A stretch of 64,000 bases of DNA, taken from Flavivirga eckloniae (lineage in GTDB: Bacteria > Bacteroidota > Bacteroidia > Flavobacteriales > Flavobacteriaceae). Shown piece by piece: positions 55,337 through 63,862 of the stretch. The position numbers were made by a program, and so were the translations under genes. Each line of letters begins with the position of its first letter. Position 1 is the stretch's first letter. The notes under the pieces are model-generated. The model was not told where the DNA came from. It saw nothing but the letters and a program-made list of their open reading frames with translations, and did not search any database. Where the stretch lies: positions 2,557,001 through 2,621,000 of the forward strand of contig NZ_CP025791.1 of the NCBI RefSeq assembly GCF_002886045.1, written 5' to 3'.

Positions 55337-55738
55337 TTATGCTATTTTTGCAAGTAGTGGTCTAGAAGAAAACTCTTTAAATGCTATTTCTTCTTCTTTA
55401 TTTTGAATATTTCTAAATACAGTAAAACTTTTATTCCCTTGAAGAATAGGATCTTCTTCAAATAAATTAAAAGACTGTTTTTGAGGAATATTTATGATAT
55501 TCTCATCTAAAACAGCCTCTATTTTTGATATTGTTTTTAATGTTAAGTTATGACCATCGTTTAACCATTTACTTATTTCCGATGGTCTCTTTCCTAAAAG
55601 TTCAGCTAAATCTTTTTGAGTTAGCCCTTTTAACTTTAGTAATTGATGGATTCGCATGGTAATTTCTTCATACTTATCTACAAAAATTTGTACATCTCTT
55701 GGAGTTTCGTCAATGATTTTCTTGAAAAACTTGTTCAT
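55337..55738 (-). CDS. HigA-like XRE antitoxin
   Basis: 133 residues. The helix-turn-helix of the XRE family lies at ~28-85: IHQLLKLKGLTQKDLAELLG followed by KRPSEISKWLNDGHNLTLKT. The C-terminal ~45 residues (NIPQKQSFNLFEEDPILQGN onward) form an extension beyond the HTH. In chaperone-dependent antitoxins this is the place of the ChAD segment recognised by the SecB-like partner. It lies between toxin (7 bases upstream) and chaperone gene, and probably represses the operon through the palindrome at 56260-56303. Confidence 0.85.
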   Translation of the reverse strand: MNKFFKKIIDETPRDVQIFVDKYEEITMRIHQLLKLKGLTQKDLAELLGKRPSEISKWLNDGHNLTLKTISKIEAVLDENIINIPQKQSFNLFEEDPILQGNKSFTVFRNIQNKEEEIAFKEFSSRPLLAKIA

Positions 55739-55745
55739 AATTTCT

Positions 55746-56258
55746 TTAAATTATTATTGTTTTGTTTCCTTGGAAGTCTACCATAGTTTTATGACTTAGG
55801 CAAATCATACCCTCTTTTATCGCTTCCAAAATCTTTCTTGAACATTCATTAGCTTCATGAAAATGAATGCTGACATTAGAGTCCTCTTGTGCTGAACCTT
55901 TTGTGAACTTCAAACCGCCGTTGAATAACACTACTACTGATTCTGAGACTTTGAGAGTATATAGTCTTAAGGGAGAATGGGCAAAGCTAATCGCTTTTTC
56001 CTTTTTAAATGGATTATACTTCTTAGGAGGCAATGCTGTAGCAAGCCTCTCGTGTCTGTTAAAGTACTTTTCATGCGCTCCATACTTGTTTGCTATTTGA
56101 TTTGAAAGTAAATGAGCGAGTTTTTGGACATCTTCCTTGTAGTCACTTTCATATACCTTTCTAAAAAAAATTTCAGTTTCTGAAAATTCAGCCCCTTCTT
56201 TACGTATTGTATAGAAAGTTACCTTGCTTCCTTCTTCAGAGAATACTTCTACAAACAT
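55746..56258 (-). CDS. HigB/RelE-like toxin
   Basis: 170 residues from ATG 56258 (MFVEVFSEEGSKVTFYTI); GTG 56264 is two codons earlier. The central SPLRLYTLKVSESVVVLFNGG with LKFTKG resembles the core strands of RelE/HigB-type mRNA interferases, while the length is above the usual ~100. It is the first gene of the three-gene operon, an order (toxin-antitoxin-SecB-like) known from HigB1-HigA1-SecB of mycobacteria. Cleavage of ribosome-bound mRNA is the expected activity. The assignment rests mostly on gene order and the short motif. Confidence 0.6.
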   Translation of the reverse strand: MFVEVFSEEGSKVTFYTIRKEGAEFSETEIFFRKVYESDYKEDVQKLAHLLSNQIANKYGAHEKYFNRHERLATALPPKKYNPFKKEKAISFAHSPLRLYTLKVSESVVVLFNGGLKFTKGSAQEDSNVSIHFHEANECSRKILEAIKEGMICLSHKTMVDFQGNKTIII

Positions 56259-56259
56259 A

Positions 56260-56303
56260 TTCACTTTTAAGTTAATTACAAAATAAAATCACTTAAAAGT
56301 GAA
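56260..56303 (-). promoter_or_regulatory. Operator of the toxin-antitoxin-chaperone operon
   Basis: Perfect 13-bp inverted repeat, TTCACTTTTAAGT (56260-56272) and ACTTAAAAGTGAA (56291-56303), separated by 18 bases and touching the toxin start. Its size and place fit binding by two antitoxin dimers. Confidence 0.75.
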
Positions 56304-56720
56304 TTTATTGAACTTTTTAACACACTTTATCTATAACTCTCAAGGAATTTCATGGAAAATGTGTACTTAATATTCAAAAAACTAAAAAAACACTCATGCT
56401 CATTATTCTTAATTCAAGCTTCATGCCAAAATTAAATTGTTACTATTAGACGAAAAATATTCATAAAAGTTACAATCTATAGCTTTTCTATTTTAAGGGA
56501 TTAAAACTTATTTTTCTCATAAGATTATTTACTATGATTGTCATAAATCACATATTATGTAAAAATATTAAGGAAGAAATTAAATAAGGAATGATAAATA
56601 TACATTTTTTTATCAATAAAATTTATATGTAATTGATTTATCGCATGTAAAGCCTCAATCTAATGTACCTTTTACTGTTATGGTTTTAAATTCAATAAAA
56701 TTTATCCACTTAGATGGGAT
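56304..56720. other. AT-rich gene-free stretch
   Basis: No gene, tRNA or clear repeat could be supported here. Confidence 0.5.
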
Positions 56721-56918
56721 ATGCCACTTATCATACTTAGACGGCTTGATGAACAACAAGTCAGAGAATTTCAGTTTCTCTATCATCAACACTATGGAAT
56801 CAAACTTACTCAGGAAGAAGCTCATGAGAAAGAAGTAAAGTTCCTTCGGTTCATGACAGTTGTTTTTGATAATTATGATGAGTTCTTTGATGATGAAGAA
56901 AAACCAACTTCAAATTGA
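56721..56918 (+). CDS. Small accessory-region protein (65 aa), family shared with 897-1073
   Basis: ATG 56721 to TGA; the product has the layout of its paralogue at 897: MPLIILRRLDEQQVREFQFL, HYGIKLTQEEAHEKEVKFLR, TVVFDNYDEFFDDEE and a short tail. Acidic C-terminus, no membrane segment. No domain is recognised. Here it is followed by a strong terminator, not by a recombinase, so the gene is expressed alone. Confidence 0.75.
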   Translation: MPLIILRRLDEQQVREFQFLYHQHYGIKLTQEEAHEKEVKFLRFMTVVFDNYDEFFDDEEKPTSN

Positions 56919-56946
56919 ATTATATTTTTGTTAAACTTTATTATTA

Positions 56947-56978
56947 AAACCCACCTCTGAAATAGGGTGGGTTTTCTT
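56947..56978 (+). terminator. Terminator of the small gene
   Basis: AAAACCCACC / GGTGGGTTTT-type stem (56947-56956 with 56965-56974) followed by CTTTTTCT, 29 bases past the stop. Confidence 0.9.
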
Positions 56979-57076
56979 TTTCTCTATGTAGCTTCTTTAT
57001 AAAAATTGTCATATTGGCAAGTTCGAATTGTTTCCAGTTCTCCCCACAAAATGAAAAGTTCATTGAAAAAAGAGAA

Positions 57077-57182
57077 CTAAAAAGTGTATTCAGAAGCCTG
57101 TCTGTCGGCAGACAGGGAGGCACGACTGAAGAATCTAGTAGCATATATGAGATTCTTCGCTTCGCTCTGAATGACAAAATAG
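57077..57182. repeat. Dispersed palindromic repeat unit with GATTCTTCG/CTCTGAATGACA block
   Basis: Contains hairpin CCTGTCTG-TCGG-CAGACAGG (57098-57117) and AGAATCT/AGATTCT arms, and ends in CTCTGAATGACAAAAT, related to the inner part of the unit at 4441-4548. It abuts the slipin fragment. Confidence 0.6.
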
Positions 57183-57377
57183 ATTACCAAACGTGAAGAA
57201 ACGGCTTCTACTCGTAGCTTGCTAAATACGGCAAAGTTAATGGAAGAAAACAACATACTGTTCAAGCTAAAAGAAATGGAATACGTTGAAAAAATCGCTG
57301 ATAAAATTGGCGAGATCACAGTCTCTGGTAATGGAGGTATCGTAACACAATTAAAAGAAATTTTCTCTGGAAAATAA
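57183..57377 (+). pseudogene. 3' fragment of a slipin/SPFH-domain gene
   Basis: 65 codons beginning ITKREETASTRSLLNTAKLM and continuing ENNILFKLKEMEYVEKIADK, GEITVSGNGGIVTQLKEIFSGK, then stop. This is the conserved C-terminal end of bacterial slipin (stomatin-like band-7) proteins. There is no start codon and the N-terminal SPFH domain is missing; the palindromic repeat stands directly before it. It marks the right edge of the accessory region. Confidence 0.75.
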
Positions 57378-57566
57378 GTGAGTGTTCATATAGAATGCAT
57401 CAACTATTGATTAGTTGGTGCATTTTTATTGTGACTAATTAGTAGCACCATGAGAATTAATACTTTCCTATTTGCTGTTTTTAGTGAAAAAAATACAATC
57501 ATAATTAAGCCATAAATTGCTACTTTAATAATTGTATTTTTTTCTTCTATTGTAACTATTTTAAAG

Positions 57567-59078
57567 TTATAAGGTATCTATTAATGTTTCCAGATTATAG
57601 AATATTAATGAAAGATGAGGCGTTGCATTTTTATCCCAACTATTAGGATCTTTTTTAATGTACTTAGTACATTTATTAAGGTCTGATTGTATGGTATTGC
57701 AAATTCTCTGTTTACGATTACTTTCTAACCCTAATTTAGAGGGCAAATCATTATAATAAAACTCTTTCTCTTGAATAAACCCCATGAACTCATATGCCAA
57801 AGCAAGACTTTCGCCATTTTGGATTTTTTTAAAGTATAGCTCCAAATATTTTAAATCTGTTTTTAAAAGCTTTCTAGTATAATCAAAAAAATTAAGCATA
57901 TCATTTTGCAATAACTGAATCTGTTCCAACACCCAATCTTTATCTTCGGCATCTGGTTTTAGACTTAAATACTGTTCAAATTTTTCAATAGCTTGTAAAT
58001 GAAAATCGTTAGCCTCATACATTAATGCCAAATTAAATAGTGCATTGTAATCTTTTGGATTTTCTGTACAAAAATCTTCAAACAATTGCTGAGCTTTTCT
58101 ATATACTTCTTCTTCAATTGCTTCTACTGCCGTTAAAAATAAGTGCTCTTTTTCAAAAGTTAAATTTGGAAGACTACTATTGGGCTTTGGGTAATATACT
58201 TTAAAAAATTTGGTAAAAGCCCTAGTCAATTCAAACTCATTCTGTGTATTTAAATACTTTCCTCCAGATTGCCCAGCAAGGTATTGTAAATCCCGTTCTG
58301 CCGGCGAGCCTGGCTTTATATCGAAGCCTATTGTAAAATATTTTACAGGAATCGTATTTCCTACAAATGAATTTGTTTTTTGTGAAAAGCTATTTAAACT
58401 GTTACCTGCAGTATTATTGTTACTATTTGTTGTGTTTGTATTTGGATAACTTTTATTCTGATTATTGCTAGTATTACTATTAGTATTAGAGGTAGTTCCA
58501 CTAATGGTAGTTATTGTTGTTCCTGTTCCATATACATCTTTAGGTCTTATTTGACCACAAGTAGCAACGCCATCACTTAAAACAATTAATTTAGATGCAT
58601 TACCATCTCCATAATTAGCACTATAATGTTGTAATCTTTTTTTAGCAGCAATCACAGCTTCATGCAAAGGGGTGCCACCTCCGGGTTTACCCAATGCATT
58701 TAGCTGTTGCTGTATTATTTTATAATCACTGCTAAACTTTAAGGTTTGTAGCTTCGTTGGATCTTCTACACAACCCCCCGAAAAGGTTAGAAAAGCTACT
58801 TGTTGGTTTTCGTTATCTCCTTTTAAAATAGAAGATGTTGCTTTTAATACCGCTTCTTTTGCTTCTTCCCATTTGGGTTTACCACTTTTCCCTTTTAAAT
58901 TCATACTACCGGACTTATCAATAAGAAAAATAGTAGATGATTTGTTTACAATAGAATCATTAACAATATCCTTTGGGCTAGATAAGGTTGTGATATTATA
59001 GTATTCTTTTTCAGGAATATGCTTTACAAAAGAAAAAATCATAATACATAAAAGATATAGTGCTATAAACTTTTTCAT
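57567..59078 (-). CDS. Exported VWA-domain protein with TPR-like C-terminus
   Basis: About 503 residues from ATG 59078 (MKKFIALYLLCIMIFSF, a signal/anchor helix); ATG 59090 overlaps the upstream gene. The VWA domain (~50-300) has a complete MIDAS: DKSGSMN (~53), the Thr in GGGTPLHEA (~140) and Asp in VLSDGVATCG. A low-complexity Asn/Thr/Ser linker is inserted at ~195-235. The last ~170 residues are helical, with TPR-like pairs (YNALFNLALMYEANDFHLQA, IEKFEQYLSLKP). It probably binds partners outside the cytoplasm in a metal-dependent way. It is translationally coupled to the M48 protease. Confidence 0.85.
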   Translation of the reverse strand: MKKFIALYLLCIMIFSFVKHIPEKEYYNITTLSSPKDIVNDSIVNKSSTIFLIDKSGSMNLKGKSGKPKWEEAKEAVLKATSSILKGDNENQQVAFLTFSGGCVEDPTKLQTLKFSSDYKIIQQQLNALGKPGGGTPLHEAVIAAKKRLQHYSANYGDGNASKLIVLSDGVATCGQIRPKDVYGTGTTITTISGTTSNTNSNTSNNQNKSYPNTNTTNSNNNTAGNSLNSFSQKTNSFVGNTIPVKYFTIGFDIKPGSPAERDLQYLAGQSGGKYLNTQNEFELTRAFTKFFKVYYPKPNSSLPNLTFEKEHLFLTAVEAIEEEVYRKAQQLFEDFCTENPKDYNALFNLALMYEANDFHLQAIEKFEQYLSLKPDAEDKDWVLEQIQLLQNDMLNFFDYTRKLLKTDLKYLELYFKKIQNGESLALAYEFMGFIQEKEFYYNDLPSKLGLESNRKQRICNTIQSDLNKCTKYIKKDPNSWDKNATPHLSLIFYNLETLIDTL

Positions 59079-59082
59079 AGCC

Positions 59083-60633
59083 CTATTCATTTAGTTTCTT
59101 CATATGCTTATCAAAAGACTCTTTACCAACGTCTAGCTGAGTAAAATCTGTATCTTTATATGTTGTACTTAATAAATGGTTAATATCTCCAAGCCTTTTC
59201 ACAGCAAGCGGGTGTGATGTGTATATCGTTTCTAAAAGCCCCTTTACTAATTTATCAATACCATCCTCTCCTAAAGCACCATAATCTGTCTTCTCCAAAT
59301 CTGTTTCAAGATTATTTACCATACTTAATGTAGAATTAAAAATATTATTCATAAACTTTTGGTTACCAGTATTTTCCATCATAATTTTCCAAAAATTCGC
59401 AGCTTCTCTTGGGTCATAACCTGCTTCAGACATATAAAACATACCTGCTCGATCCGATTGTGTTTCATTTTTTTTATTAAATAAGCTCATAACCGTGTCT
59501 GGTGTAGTATACTCTAAAGCTGTATTTAAAGCCTTTCCTGCCAGGGTACCTTCCCCAACATTCATTTTCTTTTTTACAGTTTGTTTTAACCATTTAGAAG
59601 TCTTTTTACCAATATTACTATTGGTAAACCTGGTGGTTTTATACTTTTTTATGCCGTGTTCGTAAGTAACATGAGCTATTTCATGTCCTAATACTGCCGC
59701 TATTTGGGCTTCATTTTCCATAAGTTTTAACAAACCTGTATTTATAAATATCATCCCGTTTGGCATTGCAAAAGCATTAGGCACACCATTTTCAATAACA
59801 TAAAACCTAAAAATAACTCCATGTTTTTCGGCAAAACTTTCTTCTTTAGCATAAGCAGGTAATACATTATTCCCTATCATATTAATATAACCTTGAACCC
59901 GGATATCATCTAATAATTTAAACTCTAAATTCCCTAATTTTATAGTGCCATTATGCAATCCGTTAGCCGCTTTAAACACATTATTTGGTATACTTTTAAA
60001 TTGATTCAGGTTTGTGGCATCAAAATCCTTGGATAAGCTTAGCATAAATTCCTGATCTACTTTACCATAAGTATTTTTACAAACCTCTATTTTAGATGCC
60101 ATATAAACACCATTATCATTTCGCTCTACATAAACGGTTAAAAAACTTCCTAACTGTAGCTCGTCAAAACCTAAAAAACTTCTTCCTTTGCTACAGGCAC
60201 AATCAGATCCTCCGTTGCATTTAATAGTAGTTTTATCAGTTAATGCTACTCTTCTCCCATCTATAATAGCTGTATCACCTTTATAAGATTCTATAACGCC
60301 TTCAAACTTTTTTATATCTCCATATTCATCTTTATTAAGTAATATCTTAGTTAACACTCTTTTTCTGCTTTCTATAACTATAGCAACATCTACGGTACTT
60401 CCTATCGAAATTCTGTCTTTGGAAATTTTTTCTTTTTTTCCTAGCAAAAATTTGGTTTTTCCTGTAACATTAAAGACAAATTCTTCATCGTCGTAATTAA
60501 TGGTAATGGTTTCATAAGGTTCTTTAAATTCTAGAACTGTCGTTTCTTTCCAGATTTCTTCTTTTTGAGCAACGAGGTATTGTGTACATAAAAAAAACAC
60601 GGCATACCATAAGGGTTTTAAATAAATCTTCAT
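59083..60633 (-). CDS. M48-family metallopeptidase, exported
   Basis: 516 residues from ATG 60633 (MKIYLKPLWYAVFFLCTQYLVAQ, signal peptide). A ~170-residue N-terminal beta-rich part (DUF5666-like strands: VEGVIESYKGDTAIIDGRRV type) carries a CNGGSDCACSKG cysteine cluster near ~135. The protease domain follows: LGHEIAHVTYEHG (HExxH ~313), the third ligand in NETQSDRAGMFYMSEAGYDP (Glu in ETQSD), and SHPLAVKRL. It resembles BepA/YfgC-type periplasmic proteases that work on outer-membrane proteins. It is upstream of and nearly overlaps the VWA gene. Confidence 0.88.
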   Translation of the reverse strand: MKIYLKPLWYAVFFLCTQYLVAQKEEIWKETTVLEFKEPYETITINYDDEEFVFNVTGKTKFLLGKKEKISKDRISIGSTVDVAIVIESRKRVLTKILLNKDEYGDIKKFEGVIESYKGDTAIIDGRRVALTDKTTIKCNGGSDCACSKGRSFLGFDELQLGSFLTVYVERNDNGVYMASKIEVCKNTYGKVDQEFMLSLSKDFDATNLNQFKSIPNNVFKAANGLHNGTIKLGNLEFKLLDDIRVQGYINMIGNNVLPAYAKEESFAEKHGVIFRFYVIENGVPNAFAMPNGMIFINTGLLKLMENEAQIAAVLGHEIAHVTYEHGIKKYKTTRFTNSNIGKKTSKWLKQTVKKKMNVGEGTLAGKALNTALEYTTPDTVMSLFNKKNETQSDRAGMFYMSEAGYDPREAANFWKIMMENTGNQKFMNNIFNSTLSMVNNLETDLEKTDYGALGEDGIDKLVKGLLETIYTSHPLAVKRLGDINHLLSTTYKDTDFTQLDVGKESFDKHMKKLNE

Positions 60634-60776
60634 TTTTAGTTGTGTTATTTGGATTAAAAAATAATTTACTAACAAACCTAGTGGCTAAAGCCTTTATAGT
60701 GTTTACGGGAAACCGTAAAAAAAGAAGATTTTTAAGTGTTATTTAATTGATTTGCAGGAATTTACTTAAAAAAGCA

Positions 60777-61445
60777 TTATATTAAACCCAAGTCTTTCGC
60801 ATTTGCAATTAATTGTATTGTAGTTTTCGCTTTAAGTTCTTCTTTTAATCTGTTTAGTCTTTTTTCTATAGAACTTAAACTATTGGGAGATATGCTTTTT
60901 TCTTTTAAAATAATAGAAATTTCTTCCTGAGTGCTTCCTTTAGATAATTGATGTAGTAAGATGGCATCAAACTCTTTTAAAGTGAAAATTTCTTTTTTTC
61001 TTAAAGTTGCTGTTAATTCTTCCGAAATAAAACGCTTACTTTCTTTAACACACTTTAGTGCATCAATCATACTTTTTGCACTGTTTCTACCTTTAAAAAC
61101 GTAAGCAGAAACACCATACCTTTCCATAAGTTTTTTAATTACAGAAGGGCGCTCTTCAATGGAATATACAACAATAGGAATGTTGTAATTTTTATCGCGT
61201 AATTTTTTAATTAATTGTTCCCCGGAAGATATACTACTTTCTCTATAATCTTTTTTAAAGGAGAGGTCTGTAATTAAAAGATCAAAAGGTTCCTGGTCTA
61301 TCTCTGCTTTTACAAACTTTATATAAGCATTATCACAATATTGAGCTATAGTTATATTTGTAATCCCTACCCCTTGCTTTATTTTTGAGGCAATACCATC
61401 ACTAATGGTATCAATATCTTCTACAAGGAGAATTTTTTTAAACAT
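60777..61445 (-). CDS. Response regulator with LuxR-like output domain
   Basis: 222 residues. The receiver domain (~1-125) has the acidic pair ED (9-10), the phospho-acceptor Asp60 in LLITDLSFK, Ser in VVYSIEE and Lys in YVFKGRN. The C-terminal domain (~150-222) is a LuxR-like helix-turn-helix (STQEEISIILKEKSISPNSL). It is 11 bases downstream of the sensor kinase gene; together they make a two-component system. Confidence 0.9.
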   Translation of the reverse strand: MFKKILLVEDIDTISDGIASKIKQGVGITNITIAQYCDNAYIKFVKAEIDQEPFDLLITDLSFKKDYRESSISSGEQLIKKLRDKNYNIPIVVYSIEERPSVIKKLMERYGVSAYVFKGRNSAKSMIDALKCVKESKRFISEELTATLRKKEIFTLKEFDAILLHQLSKGSTQEEISIILKEKSISPNSLSSIEKRLNRLKEELKAKTTIQLIANAKDLGLI

Positions 61446-61456
61446 AACTATTTTAA

Positions 61457-63385
61457 TTAATAAGGGATTATAATGGTAATTTTTGTACCATGACCATTTC
61501 CTGAATCAAATTTAATCCTCCCTTTAATACCAGCAATACGGGAACCCGTATTGTTAAGACCTACACCAAACTTTTGCGCTTCATCCATACCTATTCCATT
61601 ATCTGAATACGTAATATGCAGTAGTTTCCCTTCTTTCTTAAAGTTTACAGCAACCAAACTGGCTTCACTATGTTTTTTCATATTCACCATAAACTCTTTA
61701 AGACTTCTATGAATGGCTATACATTTATAGTCTGGTACTTTTTCCCAAGCTATAGTTTCCAAACCTTTAACCACTACTGTGGTTTCTTTATTGTAAAAAG
61801 CACTTAAAGTATCTTTTAGTTCTGTAGCAAATGACTCTCCTACAGCAATTTCCCTGTGATCGTGAGAAATGGTACGGGTTTGCCCATATATTTTTTCTAA
61901 ACTATCTAAAAGATATGGACTATCTGTACTGGGGTTTTGCTCGATAATAGCCATTAGGCTATAAATATCGTTTGAAAGTTCATCATGCAAGCGCTTACTA
62001 ATCAGTTTCTCGGTATTATAGACTTCTTTTAGTTTCTCTTTTTTATAACGTTGCCGTAAAGCATAATATAACGACACGCCTCCAATTAATAAGAAGCCAC
62101 TAAGTGATAAAAACAATATTTTTTGTCCTTTTTGAATTGCCAGTGCTGCTTTTTCTTCTGCTTTCTCTCTTTGTAACTGCAATATTTGCTCCTTTTCTTG
62201 CTGATCGTCATAACGCATTTTTGCAAACTGCGTTTTTACTTTAAGCTCCTGCTTGTAAAGGCTGTCCTTCAAAAAAATGTAACGGTCTTTAAAGATTATA
62301 TTTTTAGGGTGTAACTGCATTAAGAGTTGCAAGGCATCGGTTTCTGCTCTAGGGTTTTTTATTTTTTTAGCCAATTGAATCACTGTATCCAAATATCGAC
62401 TCGCTTTTATTGGGTTTTGCTTTGCATGATATTCTCCCAGATTCGTATAACTGTGTAGTTGCCCACGTTTGTCATTTTTTATCTTACGAATATTAAGCGC
62501 CTCTAAAAACATAGGAAGCACCTCTTTTTTATCCCGAAGCCATTGCGCATAGGCAAAATTATGCAAGACTCTAGCATAGCGGGTTGAGCCTTTTTTTAAC
62601 AAAGAATCTGATAACAATTCTCGTAATAAATTGGTAGCACCATTATAGTTCCCTTGTTCTTTATAAACAGTTGCTAAATTATTTTGATAGCTAATGATGT
62701 CACTTTTTGCATCGGTAATAGCTATAGCCATTTTATAATACTTAATAGCATCTGTAAAATTTAATAATTTTCTATTATTAGTTGCCAATTCATTATATAC
62801 GGAAGCCAAGTTTTCCTTATCCGAACTATTGTTTAAATACTGTAAAGCTTCTACCAAGCTTTCTTTAGCGCTAAAAAAATCAGTGGTTTTCTTCTGGAGC
62901 ATTGCAATATGTTTCATTGTAATACCCTCTTTTACTGTATCTCCTATTTTTGAAAAAAACTTTTTTGCTAGATGATAATAGAAAAACGCACTATCTGGCA
63001 CACTAGTTAGTTCTTCATAATAGTAGCCTAAATTAAATGACGCTCTGGCTTTGTAGTACTTATTATCCATCTTTTGAGACCGTTTAGCCAAAAGATGATT
63101 GTAGTAAAAAAAACTATCACGTTGTTGTTTGTTTAAATGTAGAATCCCCTTTCTAGAAATAATGGCTAGGGCTAAAGAATCTAACGGCAATTTTTTCGAG
63201 CTGTTAAACGCACTATCAACATAAGCTATCTTTTCCTTTAACGTTCCTGATTTGTTTTTGCTTAATTCTAAAAATAAATAAGGTTTACTTTTTGGTTTAG
63301 AAATATCATTTTTTGCACAAGCATTTATAAGCAATACTAGTACAGTACTTAAAAAAAGAGTTTGAATTCTAGTGCGGTTTAACAT
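61457..63385 (-). CDS. TPR-containing sensor histidine kinase
   Basis: 642 residues. N-terminal signal/lipobox (LLINAC, Cys23), then ~380 residues of TPR-like helices outside the membrane (KARASFNLGYYYEELTSVPD, DAIKYYKMAIAITDAK). A coiled coil (~380-425) and one membrane segment (ILFLSLSGFLLIGGVSLYYAL, ~425-446) follow. The cytoplasmic part is a HisKA_3-like dimerisation helix with the phospho-His in SKRLHDELSNDIYS (~465) and an ATPase domain with DNGIGM and FGVGLNNTGSRI and GHGTKI boxes. The combination of a lipobox with a membrane helix is odd, but frequent in Bacteroidetes kinases. The signal is unknown. Confidence 0.9.
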   Translation of the reverse strand: MLNRTRIQTLFLSTVLVLLINACAKNDISKPKSKPYLFLELSKNKSGTLKEKIAYVDSAFNSSKKLPLDSLALAIISRKGILHLNKQQRDSFFYYNHLLAKRSQKMDNKYYKARASFNLGYYYEELTSVPDSAFFYYHLAKKFFSKIGDTVKEGITMKHIAMLQKKTTDFFSAKESLVEALQYLNNSSDKENLASVYNELATNNRKLLNFTDAIKYYKMAIAITDAKSDIISYQNNLATVYKEQGNYNGATNLLRELLSDSLLKKGSTRYARVLHNFAYAQWLRDKKEVLPMFLEALNIRKIKNDKRGQLHSYTNLGEYHAKQNPIKASRYLDTVIQLAKKIKNPRAETDALQLLMQLHPKNIIFKDRYIFLKDSLYKQELKVKTQFAKMRYDDQQEKEQILQLQREKAEEKAALAIQKGQKILFLSLSGFLLIGGVSLYYALRQRYKKEKLKEVYNTEKLISKRLHDELSNDIYSLMAIIEQNPSTDSPYLLDSLEKIYGQTRTISHDHREIAVGESFATELKDTLSAFYNKETTVVVKGLETIAWEKVPDYKCIAIHRSLKEFMVNMKKHSEASLVAVNFKKEGKLLHITYSDNGIGMDEAQKFGVGLNNTGSRIAGIKGRIKFDSGNGHGTKITIIIPY

Positions 63386-63442
63386 TTTAGTTACATAGCT
63401 TATAATGAGGCAATTAAAAACAACTTTGTAAAACTAATAAAA

Positions 63443-63467
63443 AAAACCATACAAATTGTATGGTTTT
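63443..63467 (-). terminator. Terminator of the 63499-63654 gene
   Basis: AAAACCATACAA and TTGTATGGTTTT arms with a run of seven T after it on the minus strand; 32 bases past the stop. Confidence 0.85.
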
Positions 63468-63498
63468 AAGATTACAAATTAAGTAGTAAAAAACTACA

Positions 63499-63654
63499 TC
63501 AATCATCTTTAGGCGGCGATTTAACTTCTTCGTCATCTCCTTCTGTAGCAAGTGGTTTTACTATTTCTTCATTCTCTTCTGCTAAATCAGTTTTTGTGCA
63601 AGATGTTGCTGTTAAAGTCAATAAAATCCCCATGCATACTAATAAACTTTTCAT
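63499..63654 (-). CDS. Very small acidic lipoprotein (51 aa)
   Basis: ATG 63654 to TGA 63499. The first 18 residues, MKSLLVCMGILLTLTATS, are a signal peptide; Cys19 in TATSC is the lipidation site. Mature part only ~33 residues, highly acidic (DLAEENEEIVK, TEGDDEEVK). It lies 113 bases upstream of the sensor kinase and has its own terminator. No family is recognised; a small anchor or signalling partner of the kinase is a guess from context. Confidence 0.7.
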   Translation of the reverse strand: MKSLLVCMGILLTLTATSCTKTDLAEENEEIVKPLATEGDDEEVKSPPKDD

Positions 63655-63786
63655 AATTATAAATTTTAAAGTGTTAATAAATTTTGGTTAAGCCGATTTG
63701 GAACATTAGTTTGCACTTGCTAAAGCTTTAACCGGTATGCGCTTTTTAAGTACACTTCAAAGGAACAAGGAAGGAAGAGGAAAGTG

Positions 63787-63816
63787 CTGTCATGACCGTC
63801 ATGGAGGTCATGACAG
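63787..63816. promoter_or_regulatory. Perfect inverted repeat, likely operator
   Basis: CTGTCATGACC (63787-63797) and GGTCATGACAG (63806-63816), 11-bp perfect arms with 8-base spacer. GTCATG also occurs in the spacer, so three copies of GTCATG occur within 30 bases. It lies between the divergent genes at 63654 and 63863. Confidence 0.65.
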
Positions 63817-63862
63817 AATTTGTTATATAAATGATATAGAGATTTTTAAGTACATTTGATGC

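Noticed and set aside
57014-57319. Short open frames on both strands around 57.0-57.3 kb
   Set aside because: They are read-through of the palindromic repeat and of the slipin fragment in wrong frames.
43830-57377. A classic integrative conjugative element
   Set aside because: VirD4-like ATPases, RadC and a recombinase are present, but no relaxase, no VirB4/TraG channel set and no other transfer genes were found in the region.
60702-60719. Terminator between the response regulator and M48 genes
   Set aside because: A 7-bp stem TTTACGG/CCGTAAA exists but no T-run follows on the coding strand, so the evidence is too weak.
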